A DNA stretch of 64,000 nucleotides, from the NCBI RefSeq assembly GCF_024730785.1, contig NZ_CP102830.1, positions 248,001 to 312,000 of the forward strand. Reading direction: 5' to 3'. Positions 19,331 to 26,649 of the stretch are shown here, one piece after another (within the stretch, counting starts at the first letter, position 1; each line of letters opens with the position of its first letter). The notes under the pieces were generated by a model. The model was not told the DNA's origin, ran no database searches, and saw only the letters and a program-made list of their open reading frames with translations. This DNA is from Pseudomonas sp. LS44. GTDB taxonomy: Bacteria; Pseudomonadota; Gammaproteobacteria; Pseudomonadales; Pseudomonadaceae. Both the position numbers and the translations under genes were made by a program.

Positions 19331-19996
19331 TTATAGCACCCGGCCGGCGAAATGCGCATGGCCGAGCAGTTCGAGATGCAATTCATCGTTTTGTTGCAAT
19401 GGGCCGACCCCGGCCGGAGTGCCGGTAGACACCACATCGCCCGGTTGCAGGCTGAAATGCCCGGCGATGTGCTGAATCAGCGGCACGATCGGGTTGAGCA
19501 TGTCGCGGCTGTTGCCGTCCTGGCGCACTTCGCCATTGATGGTCAGGCGGATGCCTAGGTCAGCCGGGTCTTCCACGCTATCGCCGGGAACGAACGGGGC
19601 GAGGACAAAGGCGCCATCGAAGGCCTTGGCCAATTCCCATGGATAACCCTTTTCCTTGAGCTTGGCCTGCACGTCGCGCAGGGTCAGGTCGAGCGCCGGG
19701 GCGTAGCCGGAAATGGCGTCCAGGACTTCTTCGCGGCTCGGCTGGCGCGACAGCGGCTTGCCGATCAGCACGGCGATTTCCGCTTCGAAATGCACGGCGC
19801 CGCGGTCCAGCGGGATGATGAAGCCGCCATCCAGCGGCACCACGCAGCTGCCCGGCTTGATGAACAGCAGCGGCTCAGTCGGCACCGGGTTGTTCAGCTC
19901 TTTGGCGTGCTCGGCGTAATTACGCCCGACGCAGACCACCTTGCCCATCGGGAAATGGATGTGGGTACCGTCGCTGTACTGATGTTGGTAGCTCAT
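19331..19996 (-). CDS. Fumarylacetoacetate hydrolase family protein
   Basis: A 221-residue FAH-fold protein of the short acylpyruvase / oxaloacetate-decarboxylase type. The metal-binding acidic residues lie in VHFEAEIAVLIG and in the DLTLRD region. The typical C-terminal block is STGTPAGVGPLQQND. It would cleave or decarboxylate a beta-diketo acid with divalent metal. The exact substrate cannot be told. It follows the D-2-hydroxyglutarate dehydrogenase gene by 83 bases on the same strand and may be cotranscribed. Confidence 0.88.
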   Translation of the reverse strand: MSYQHQYSDGTHIHFPMGKVVCVGRNYAEHAKELNNPVPTEPLLFIKPGSCVVPLDGGFIIPLDRGAVHFEAEIAVLIGKPLSRQPSREEVLDAISGYAPALDLTLRDVQAKLKEKGYPWELAKAFDGAFVLAPFVPGDSVEDPADLGIRLTINGEVRQDGNSRDMLNPIVPLIQHIAGHFSLQPGDVVSTGTPAGVGPLQQNDELHLELLGHAHFAGRVL

Positions 19997-20079
19997 GCCT
20001 GCTCCTCATCGGGCGGGGGCGACCCGCGTTGATATGACGGGTTACGCCCGCCCTACGGCTGAGTCGACTGTAGGAGCGG

Positions 20080-21471
20080 TCAGACCGGGAATATCTTGCC
20101 CGGGTTCATGATCCCGTTCGGATCGAAGGCCGCCTTGATCGCCTTCATGTAGGCGATTTCCGCCTCCGAGCGGCTGTAGGTCAGGTAATCGCGCTTGGTC
20201 ATGCCCACGCCATGCTCGGCGGAGATCGAGCCGTTGTACTTCTGCACGGTCTCGAACACCCACTGGTTGACCGTCGCGCACTTGGCGAAGAACTCGTCCT
20301 TGCTCAGCGCGTCGGGCTTGAGGATGTTCAGGTGCAGGTTGCCGTCGCCGATGTGGCCGAACCAGATGATCTCGAAGTCCGGGTAGTGCTCGCCGACGAT
20401 GCGGTCGATGTCATGGAGGAACGCCGGCACCTGGCTGACGGTGACCGAGATGTCGTTCTTGTACGGCGTCCAGTGCGAGATGGTCTCGGAAATGTATTCG
20501 CGCAACTTCCACAGGTTGGCCAGCTGCTGCTCGCTCTGACTCATCACCCCGTCGACCACCCAGCCCTGCTCGACGCAATGCTCGAAGGTCGCCAGCGCGG
20601 CGTTGGCCACTTCCTCGGTGCTCGCCTCGAATTCCAGCAGGGCATAGAACGGGCACTCGCTGTCGAACGGCGCCGGCACGTCGCCGCGGGCGAGGATCTT
20701 GGCCAGCGCCTTATCGGAGAAGAATTCGAAGGCGGTCAGGTCGAGCTTGTTCTGGAAGGCGTGCAGCACCGGCATGATCGAATCGAAATCAGGGGTGCCG
20801 AGGACCATCGCCGTGAGGTTCTGCGGTGCGCGGTCGAGGCGCATGGTCGCCTCGACGACGAAGCCGAGGGTGCCTTCGGCGCCGATGAACAGCTGGCGCA
20901 GGTCATAGCCGGTGGCGTTCTTGATCAGGTCCTTGTTCAGCTCGAGCAGGTCGCCCTTGCCGGTGACGACTTTCAGCCCGGCCACCCAGTTGCGGGTCAT
21001 GCCGTAGCGAATCACCTTGATCCCGCCGGCATTGGTGCCGATGTTGCCACCCAGTTGGCTGGAGCCGCTGGACGCGAAGTCGACCGGGTAATACAGGCCC
21101 TGCTCTTCGGCGAAGGTCTGCAACTGCTTGGTGATCACCCCCGGCTGGCACACCGCGGTGCGATCGAACTCGTTGAAGGCGAGGATCTGATTCATGTAAT
21201 CGAAGGCCACCACTACTTCGCCGTTGGCCGCGACAGCCGCGGCGGACAGCCCGGTACGCCCGCCGGAAGGCACCAGAGCGACCTTGCGTTCGTTGGCCCA
21301 GCGCACGATCGCCTGCACCTGCTCAGTGCTCTTGGGGAGGACAATGGCCAGCGGTGCCGGAGCGAAATGTTTGGTCCAGTCCTTGCCGTAGGCGGCCAGG
21401 GAATCAGCGTCGGTGAGGACTTTGCCGGGCTCAACCAGGGTCTTCAGCTCTTCGATCAGGGCATGGGTCAT
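20080..21471 (-). CDS. FAD-dependent D-2-hydroxyglutarate dehydrogenase
   Basis: A 463-residue flavoprotein with a PCMH FAD-binding domain (VALVPSGGRTGLSAAAVA, SSGSSQLGGNIGTNAGGIKVIRYG in two pieces) and a C-terminal FAD-oxidase domain containing the metal/substrate histidines (WFGHIGDGNLHLN, SAEHGVGMTKRDY). It oxidises D-2-hydroxyglutarate to 2-oxoglutarate. That product recycling keeps SerA running, since Pseudomonas SerA makes D-2-hydroxyglutarate as it regenerates NAD. The gene is divergent from serA. I placed the start at 21471 (MTHALIEELK). Two earlier in-frame ATGs give unrelated residues. Confidence 0.92.
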   Translation of the reverse strand: MTHALIEELKTLVEPGKVLTDADSLAAYGKDWTKHFAPAPLAIVLPKSTEQVQAIVRWANERKVALVPSGGRTGLSAAAVAANGEVVVAFDYMNQILAFNEFDRTAVCQPGVITKQLQTFAEEQGLYYPVDFASSGSSQLGGNIGTNAGGIKVIRYGMTRNWVAGLKVVTGKGDLLELNKDLIKNATGYDLRQLFIGAEGTLGFVVEATMRLDRAPQNLTAMVLGTPDFDSIMPVLHAFQNKLDLTAFEFFSDKALAKILARGDVPAPFDSECPFYALLEFEASTEEVANAALATFEHCVEQGWVVDGVMSQSEQQLANLWKLREYISETISHWTPYKNDISVTVSQVPAFLHDIDRIVGEHYPDFEIIWFGHIGDGNLHLNILKPDALSKDEFFAKCATVNQWVFETVQKYNGSISAEHGVGMTKRDYLTYSRSEAEIAYMKAIKAAFDPNGIMNPGKIFPV

Positions 21472-21547
21472 CAGCGGAACTCTCAAACGATTCATGGTCA
21501 CCCTGAGCACGCTTCATCAGCCAGGGGTGGGTCTTTCGCGGGGGCCG

Positions 21548-21559
21548 TATGCTAGCATA
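21548..21559. promoter_or_regulatory. Palindromic -10-like element shared by divergent serA and dehydrogenase genes
   Basis: The perfect palindrome TATGCTAGCATA lies between the divergent starts, 77 bases from the dehydrogenase start and 93 bases before serA. It reads as a TATGCT -10 hexamer on both strands. No good -35 was found on either side, so the assignment is tentative. Confidence 0.4.
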
Positions 21560-21651
21560 GCGCCCCCGTTGACTGTGCCCCGAGCCGACTTTCGGGACCG
21601 GCCCAAGTGCCGCACGCCCTGACATTTTTACCGCGAATCACAGGTACGCAG

Positions 21652-22884
21652 ATGAGCAGCAAGACCTCTCTCGACAAGAGCAAGATCAAGTTCCTTCTCC
21701 TCGAAGGTGTGCACCAGAACGCGGTGGATACGCTGAAAGCCGCCGGCTACAGCAACATCGAGTACCTGAAAGGCGCGCTGTCCGACAACGAGCTGAAGGA
21801 AAAGATCGCCGACGCGCATTTCATCGGCATCCGCTCGCGCACTCAGTTGACCGCCGAGGTCCTGGACTGCGCCAAGAAGCTGGTCGCGGTCGGTTGCTTC
21901 TGCATCGGCACCAACCAGGTCGACCTCAACGCCGCCCGCGAACGCGGCATCGCGGTGTTCAACGCGCCGTTCTCCAACACCCGTTCGGTCGCCGAGCTGG
22001 TGCTGGCGCAGGCCATCCTGCTGCTGCGTGGCATCCCCGAGAAGAACGCCTCGTGCCACCGCGGCGGCTGGATCAAGTCGGCGGCCAACTCCTTCGAGAT
22101 CCGCGGCAAGAAGCTCGGTATCGTCGGCTACGGCTCGATCGGCACCCAGCTGTCGGTGCTCGCCGAAGCGCTGGGCATGCAGGTGTACTTCTACGACGTG
22201 GTGACCAAGCTGCCGCTGGGCAACGCCACCCAGGTCGGCAACCTGCACGAACTGCTGGGCATGGCCGATATCGTCTCGCTGCACGTGCCGGAGCTGCCGT
22301 CCACCCAGTGGATGATCGGCGAGAAAGAAATCCGCGCCATGAAGAAGGGCGGCATCCTGATCAACGCCGCACGTGGCACCGTGGTCGAACTGGATCACCT
22401 GGCCAACGCGATCAAGGATGAGCACCTGATCGGCGCGGCAATCGACGTGTTCCCGGTCGAGCCGAAGTCCAACGACGAAGAGTTCGAGAGCCCGCTGCGT
22501 GGCCTGGACCGGGTGATCCTCACCCCGCACATCGGTGGTTCGACTGCCGAAGCGCAGGCCAACATCGGTCTGGAAGTGGCCGAGAAGCTGGTCAAGTACA
22601 GCGACAACGGTACCTCGGTATCGTCGGTCAACTTCCCTGAAGTGGCCCTGCCGGCGCACTCGGGCAAGCACCGCCTGCTGCACATCCACGAGAACATCCC
22701 GGGTGTGATGAGCGAGATCAACAAGGTGTTCGCCGAGAACGGCATCAACATCTCCGGCCAGTACCTGCAGACCAACGACAAGGTCGGCTACGTGGTCATT
22801 GACGTCGACGCCGAGTACTCCGACCTGGCCCTGGAGAAGATTCAGCACGTCACCGGCACCATCCGCAGCCGCGTACTGTTCTGA
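21652..22884 (+). CDS. serA: D-3-phosphoglycerate dehydrogenase
   Basis: A 410-residue enzyme that oxidises 3-phosphoglycerate, the first step of serine synthesis. The NAD-binding Rossmann motif is LGIVGYGSIGTQLSVLAE. The catalytic Arg/Glu/His are in INAARGTVVELDHL, the D/E region around VFPVEPKSNDEEFES and LTPHIGGSTAEAQ. A C-terminal ACT domain (HIHENIPGVMSEINKVF) gives serine feedback. The start at 21652 yields the usual length; the 15 upstream codons are leader. It is followed by a strong terminator. Confidence 0.97.
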   Translation: MSSKTSLDKSKIKFLLLEGVHQNAVDTLKAAGYSNIEYLKGALSDNELKEKIADAHFIGIRSRTQLTAEVLDCAKKLVAVGCFCIGTNQVDLNAARERGIAVFNAPFSNTRSVAELVLAQAILLLRGIPEKNASCHRGGWIKSAANSFEIRGKKLGIVGYGSIGTQLSVLAEALGMQVYFYDVVTKLPLGNATQVGNLHELLGMADIVSLHVPELPSTQWMIGEKEIRAMKKGGILINAARGTVVELDHLANAIKDEHLIGAAIDVFPVEPKSNDEEFESPLRGLDRVILTPHIGGSTAEAQANIGLEVAEKLVKYSDNGTSVSSVNFPEVALPAHSGKHRLLHIHENIPGVMSEINKVFAENGINISGQYLQTNDKVGYVVIDVDAEYSDLALEKIQHVTGTIRSRVLF

Positions 22885-23035
22885 AAACAGCCCGCAAAGC
22901 TGCTGTGTGCCTGTGATCTCGGCACGGGCGGTGCTCGGAATCCTCATGTACTCCAGTACATTGCGGTTCCTGCGCTCCGGCCGCACCGAGCTGACAGCCG
23001 CTCGCGACGCTTTGAGAACTGTTTTGCTGGATATG

Positions 23036-23063
23036 AAAAAGGGAGGCTTCGGCCTCCCTTTTT
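23036..23063. terminator. Rho-independent terminator after serA
   Basis: The stem GGGAGGC / GCCTCCC with a TTCG tetraloop is flanked by A5 on the left and T5 on the right, so it can work in both directions. It lies 152 bases after the serA stop and 57 bases before the end of the convergent DUF4399 gene. Confidence 0.9.
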
Positions 23064-23093
23064 CATGCCTGGCTGATGCCGAGGCGACTACTT

Positions 23094-23123
23094 CACGGTG
23101 GCCGTCATCACGGTGGCCGTCAT
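23094..23123. repeat. 15-bp perfect tandem duplication
   Basis: The unit CACGGTGGCCGTCAT occurs twice in direct tandem at 23094-23108 and 23109-23123. It sits at the 3' end of the DUF4399 gene, overlapping its stop codon. Confidence 0.95.
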
Positions 23124-23555
23124 TTCACTGTGACGGTAATTTTCTTCGAGATCACCGGCGGATCGAGCGGCACGTGATTCTTGTCGCCGACCAACAGCTG
23201 CAACGTGTGTTTGCCCGGCGCCAGGGTCAGCTCGGTTTCGGTCTGCCCCTTGCCGAAATGGCGGACGTTCTCGGTGGCCGGCAGCGGCATGTTTAGCGCT
23301 GGCATGTCCTGCACATCGATCAACAGATGATGGTGGCCGGTGGCCGGTGGCCGGAGCGTCAATGCCGGCCGGTGCGACGCCCATGCCCTTGAGGCCGAAT
23401 TTGACGGTAAAGGTCTTGTCCACCGTGGCCCCGTCAGCCGGTTCGATGAAGTACACCTCAGCCCCCTGCGGCGCTGCCGTGAGCGGCATTGCTGCGTGGG
23501 CGAGGCCACCGGAGAAGGCGACGGCGAGAGCGAAAATCGGCAGTAGACGTGGCAT
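23120..23555 (-). pseudogene. DUF4399 periplasmic protein gene, frameshifted by a 7-bp repeat
   Basis: Residues from the ATG at 23555 read a signal peptide (MPRLLPIFALAVAFSGGLAHA) and the first half of a DUF4399 domain up to GMGVAPAGIDAPATGH. The second half (HHLLIDVQDMPALNMPLPAT to PPVISKKITVTVK) continues in another frame and ends at 23120. The shift occurs in three copies of TGGCCGG at 23334-23354. With two copies the frame is continuous and gives ATGHHHLLID. As written the first frame runs on to 23088 as unrelated sequence. It could be a phase-variable gene, a recent pseudogene or a sequencing error. The family's function is unknown. Confidence 0.85.
23334..23354. repeat. Three perfect copies of a 7-bp unit causing a frameshift
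   Basis: TGGCCGG is repeated three times without interruption inside the DUF4399 gene. Removing one copy restores the reading frame exactly, which points to slipped-strand expansion. Confidence 0.95.
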
Positions 23556-23635
23556 GGCGCTGTTCCTTGCTGGATTGGATGAGCACAGACCAACCCCCGC
23601 AAGGCGCGGTTCCCTAGCAAAGCAACCGCTCTGTT

Positions 23636-24133
23636 TCAGATAGTTTCAGCATCCAGTGCAGCCAGCGCCCGGGCTGCGTCCGGCAATTGTTCTTCGCTGA
23701 ACACCTGCACCCCGGCCCGCCGCAACAGCGCGGCGGTAACGCCTTCGCCTGCGACCTTGCGGCCCGTGAAACTGCCGTCGTAATTCTCCCGATTGCCACA
23801 GGACGGGCTGCGCGCCTTGAGCACCGCCAGGCCAATGCCGTGTTCGCGGACCAGAGCCAGCGCCTGCTGCGCACCATCGAGGAACTCCGCCGTGACATCG
23901 TCGCCGCTAATGGTCAGCACCCGCTGGCGACCCTCGAGCACCTCGCCACCCTGGCCGCCGGCGATTTCCGCCGGCGCGCGCGGGGTCGGCAAACCGCCGG
24001 CCACTTCCGGGCACAGCGGCACCACTCGGCCCTCGGCCTGCCAGCGCGCGAGCAAGTCGAACGGCCCGTGGCAGCCGCCGTCATAGCGCACCAGATGGCC
24101 AAGCAAACAACGGCTGACGAGGATTTTCTGCAT
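23636..24133 (-). CDS. DUF523 protein
   Basis: A 165-residue protein of the DUF523 (YbbK-like) family. Conserved cysteine blocks are ILVSRCLLGHLVRYDGGCHG, PLCPEVAGGLPTPR and LKARSPSCG, which together could hold a metal or Fe-S centre. The function is unproved. The start at 24133 (MQKILVSRC) is the family start. It is a single gene, with 80 bases to the upstream end of the DUF4399 gene on the same strand. Confidence 0.9.
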   Translation of the reverse strand: MQKILVSRCLLGHLVRYDGGCHGPFDLLARWQAEGRVVPLCPEVAGGLPTPRAPAEIAGGQGGEVLEGRQRVLTISGDDVTAEFLDGAQQALALVREHGIGLAVLKARSPSCGNRENYDGSFTGRKVAGEGVTAALLRRAGVQVFSEEQLPDAARALAALDAETI

Positions 24134-24370
24134 TGGGTATCCCTCCTGACGACGCGTGATGGTCAGTCACTGCGCGTAACAACTGCCTAATTCAAGCCTA
24201 TCGACGGCCAACCGAAGGTGCGGGAAAACGGAGCAAAGCGCCGGCCCGAGGCGCCCGCAGCCATCGCGCAGCCTATCCTTCGGCGGGAACTGCCGGGCAC
24301 CGCTCGCCAGCCTGGACGGCGCGGGCCAGACTGCGGCGCACCCCGCGAACTGCGCGAAGGAAACGCCGCC

Positions 24371-24931
24371 ATGTCCTCAAGCACAACCCGTCACCTACTG
24401 CTGGCGCTCGTCAGCTTCGCCACGCTATCCGCCGGCAGCAGCCAGGCCGCCCTGCGCGATCTCGACAATCACACCTTGAGCACCATCACCGGTCAGGCCG
24501 GCATCACCCTGCGCATCGACCTGCAGGCCAATATCGGCCAGGTGGCCTGGAATGACGACGGTGGCAGTGTCTCGTTGCGCAACGTCAAGGTCGACAACGG
24601 CTGCGTCAATCCCGGCGACTGCCCGAACGGCGCCGGTGGCAGCTTCGCCTACGGGCCCGCGCAATTGGGCCTCAGCGTACCGCTGCTGGGCATCAACGTG
24701 CCGACCTTGCAGGTCGATGTAATCTCCGGCAACAACGGCCAGCAGCAGATCCAGCTGACCCTGCCCGATCTGACCGGCATCAATCAGCAGTTGATTGCCA
24801 ACGACTTCCCCGCTCAGCGTATTCGCGTGCGTGTGGAAGGCGACCTGTATATCGGCGACAGCAGCATCGGCAAGCTGGCGGTGCGCGACATCACCGACCT
24901 GCGCGGTACGTTTCGCGTCTGGGGTCACTAA
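24371..24931 (+). CDS. Exported protein with GQAGIT motif (FilA/DUF6160-like)
   Basis: A 186-residue protein with a signal peptide cleaved near SQAA (residues 25-28). The mature start LRDLDNHTLSTITGQAGITL resembles the N-terminus of surface proteins grouped as DUF6160 or FilA-like in Pseudomonas and Acinetobacter. The rest is beta-rich with NGCVNPGDCPNGAGG, which may carry a disulfide. Secretion to the outer surface is likely; the role is not known. The start at 24371 has AAGGA upstream. The longer frame to 24218 is non-coding in character. Confidence 0.75.
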   Translation: MSSSTTRHLLLALVSFATLSAGSSQAALRDLDNHTLSTITGQAGITLRIDLQANIGQVAWNDDGGSVSLRNVKVDNGCVNPGDCPNGAGGSFAYGPAQLGLSVPLLGINVPTLQVDVISGNNGQQQIQLTLPDLTGINQQLIANDFPAQRIRVRVEGDLYIGDSSIGKLAVRDITDLRGTFRVWGH

Positions 24932-24943
24932 GGTCTGCGATCA

Positions 24944-25576
24944 TCACAGCAACCCGTCGCCACGTCGGCGAAACCAGCCGGCCAGCGACAGCCGTTCGCG
25001 GTTGCTGGTCAGCACCTCATGGGGCAAGTCGGCGGACATGAACACCACCAGGCTGCCACCCAGCGGGGCGATATCCTCGGTCCGTTCACCGTTCGCCGCC
25101 GGCAGATGCAAGCGCAATGCGCCGCCATGCGCTGCCTGCCAATCATCATTCAGATAGGTCAGCACCGAGACCACGCGCCGGTCGTCGTCGCGGAAACGGT
25201 CGACGTGGCGCTGGTAAAACGTCCCGGGCGGATAACAGGCGAAGTGGCTCTCGTAATCCGCCAGGCCCAGGTAGAGCGCCTGGTTGAGCGCCTCGCGCAA
25301 GTCCTCCATCAGCCGTAGATAGCGATCGCAGGCCGCCGACTGGCCGGCTTCCAGCCACTGGATGCGATCACCGCGCACCCCTTCGCGGACCTGTTGGCCG
25401 GCGCCGCGCCCGATCCGCGCCGGGGCCAGCTCGCCTTGCCGGGCACGCTCACGGCACTCATCGGCCAAGGCTCGGGTCAGATCATCTGGCAGGAAGCGGC
25501 TCTGCCGGGCCCAACCATGCTCGGCCAGGTCATCGACAATTGGTTGAAACAGCGAGGGAGCAGTTTGGCTTAACAT
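24944..25576 (-). CDS. 2-oxoglutarate/Fe(II) oxygenase, prolyl-hydroxylase type
   Basis: A 210-residue P4H-type dioxygenase. The iron facial triad is HVD in FYQRHVDRF and the histidine in DLPHEVLT, with the 2-oxoglutarate arginine in NRERLSLAGWF. A typical double-stranded beta-helix block, RRVVSVLTYLNDDW, lies between them. In Pseudomonas a close relative (PPHD) hydroxylates a proline in elongation factor Tu, so this may be the same enzyme. I base that on overall motif resemblance only. The start at 25576 is MLSQTAPSLF. It is convergent with the gene at 24371. Confidence 0.87.
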   Translation of the reverse strand: MLSQTAPSLFQPIVDDLAEHGWARQSRFLPDDLTRALADECRERARQGELAPARIGRGAGQQVREGVRGDRIQWLEAGQSAACDRYLRLMEDLREALNQALYLGLADYESHFACYPPGTFYQRHVDRFRDDDRRVVSVLTYLNDDWQAAHGGALRLHLPAANGERTEDIAPLGGSLVVFMSADLPHEVLTSNRERLSLAGWFRRRGDGLL

Positions 25577-25662
25577 GCGGGCAATTCTACAGCGCCGCGC
25601 GCACGCCTCGACAAGCCGTGGTATCGCCACCGAAAATGCCCCTCGTCCGACAGGAGTCCCGA

Positions 25663-26430
25663 ATGCGCGCCCTTTTTGCTTGTGTGTTGTTGCTGCTCAG
25701 CCTGCCCAGCCGGGCTGACGATCATTCCCAGCTCTATCAGGTGGCGGGTTGGGCCGAACAGCGTGCGCATTTCAGCGCCGCGTTGCAGGCCGCCCAGCAG
25801 CAATATCGCAGCACCCTGCCGCCGGCGGTGTATCAGGCGCTGGTGGCCAACAGCAATCAGCGCTTCGCCGCGCAGGCGATGGACCAGCGCGCGCAGGCGG
25901 CGTTGCGTCAGCAACTCGCCGATCCGCAGCCGGCGCTGCAATTCTTCCAGTCGCCGCTGGGCCGCAAGATCACCGCTGCCGAGGTCAAGGCCACCAGTCG
26001 CGAGGAATTGCAAAAGAACGCCAACGGTTTGCCGCGCATCCAGGCCGACGCCACCCGGCGCCTGCTGATTCGTCATCTGGCCCAGGTGTTGCCAGCCAAG
26101 GAAGCCGGTGCCGAAGTCAGCCTGGCGCTTGCCGGGGTGGCCGCCGACAGCCTCAGCCAGATGATTCCCGGCCTGCTCGGCGGCGATCAGGCGCAAGGCA
26201 TGCTGAATAGCCAGCGGGAGCGGCTGATGCAGCAAATCGATGGCGATATCGACAACACCCTGCTGTACGTCTACCGCGACTTGTCCGACCCGGAGCTCGA
26301 GGAATTCGCCAGCTTCGCCGAATCCGCGGGTGGTAAAGCCTATTACCAGGCCGCCGTGGGTGCCGTACGCGCCGGCTTGGCCGTCGGCCAGAGCAACGCC
26401 AACCTGGCGCCGGCGCAGCCGGGCATTTGA
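25663..26430 (+). CDS. Exported DUF2059-like protein
   Basis: A 255-residue protein with a signal peptide (MRALFACVLLLLSLPSRA). The mature part is helical with a C-terminal block DPELEEFASFAESAGGKAYYQA, typical of DUF2059 periplasmic proteins. No enzyme motif is seen. AGGAG lies eight bases before the ATG at 25663. It is divergent from the oxygenase with 86 bases between starts. Confidence 0.78.
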   Translation: MRALFACVLLLLSLPSRADDHSQLYQVAGWAEQRAHFSAALQAAQQQYRSTLPPAVYQALVANSNQRFAAQAMDQRAQAALRQQLADPQPALQFFQSPLGRKITAAEVKATSREELQKNANGLPRIQADATRRLLIRHLAQVLPAKEAGAEVSLALAGVAADSLSQMIPGLLGGDQAQGMLNSQRERLMQQIDGDIDNTLLYVYRDLSDPELEEFASFAESAGGKAYYQAAVGAVRAGLAVGQSNANLAPAQPGI

Positions 26431-26449
26431 GTCGCCACACATGCGCTCA

Positions 26450-26475
26450 GTAGGAGCGGATTCATCCGCGAATCG
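26450..26475. repeat. Half copy of the GTAGGAGCGNATTCATTCGCG repeat
   Basis: Only the left arm, GTAGGAGCGGATTCATCCGCG, is present. The matching right arm seen at 44351 is missing. It lies 20 bases after the DUF2059-like gene, next to another repeat at 26561. Confidence 0.7.
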
Positions 26476-26560
26476 AAGCGCCGGGGCATGGGGCGGCGGA
26501 TTGTTCGCTGCGCTCCTGAATCCGCCCTACGCCTGCTTCATGGTCGTTAGCTTCGTAAAT

Positions 26561-26615
26561 GTAGGGCGGGTGAAACCCGCGAGCGGCGAACCTTGGCGGG
26601 TTTCACCCGCCCTAC
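26561..26615. repeat. Palindromic intergenic repeat, GTAGGGCGGGTGAAACCCGC family
   Basis: The left arm GTAGGGCGGGTGAAACCCGC and right arm GCGGGTTTCACCCGCCCTAC flank GAGCGGCGAACCTTG. Further copies are at 36553, 36792 and (short) 44372. It lies in the convergent space before the TpsB stop, where a transcript end is expected. Confidence 0.88.
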
Positions 26616-26649
26616 AGGTCTGAATCCGCCCTACGCCCGCTATACGGCG

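Noticed and set aside
20212..21555. A 447-aa forward open frame
   Set aside because: It is the antisense of the D-2-hydroxyglutarate dehydrogenase gene. Composition is low-complexity His/Arg/Gly/Ala without motifs, as expected from GC-rich codon structure.
21628..22986. A 452-aa reverse open frame opposite serA
   Set aside because: Shadow of serA with no domain or ribosome-binding site.
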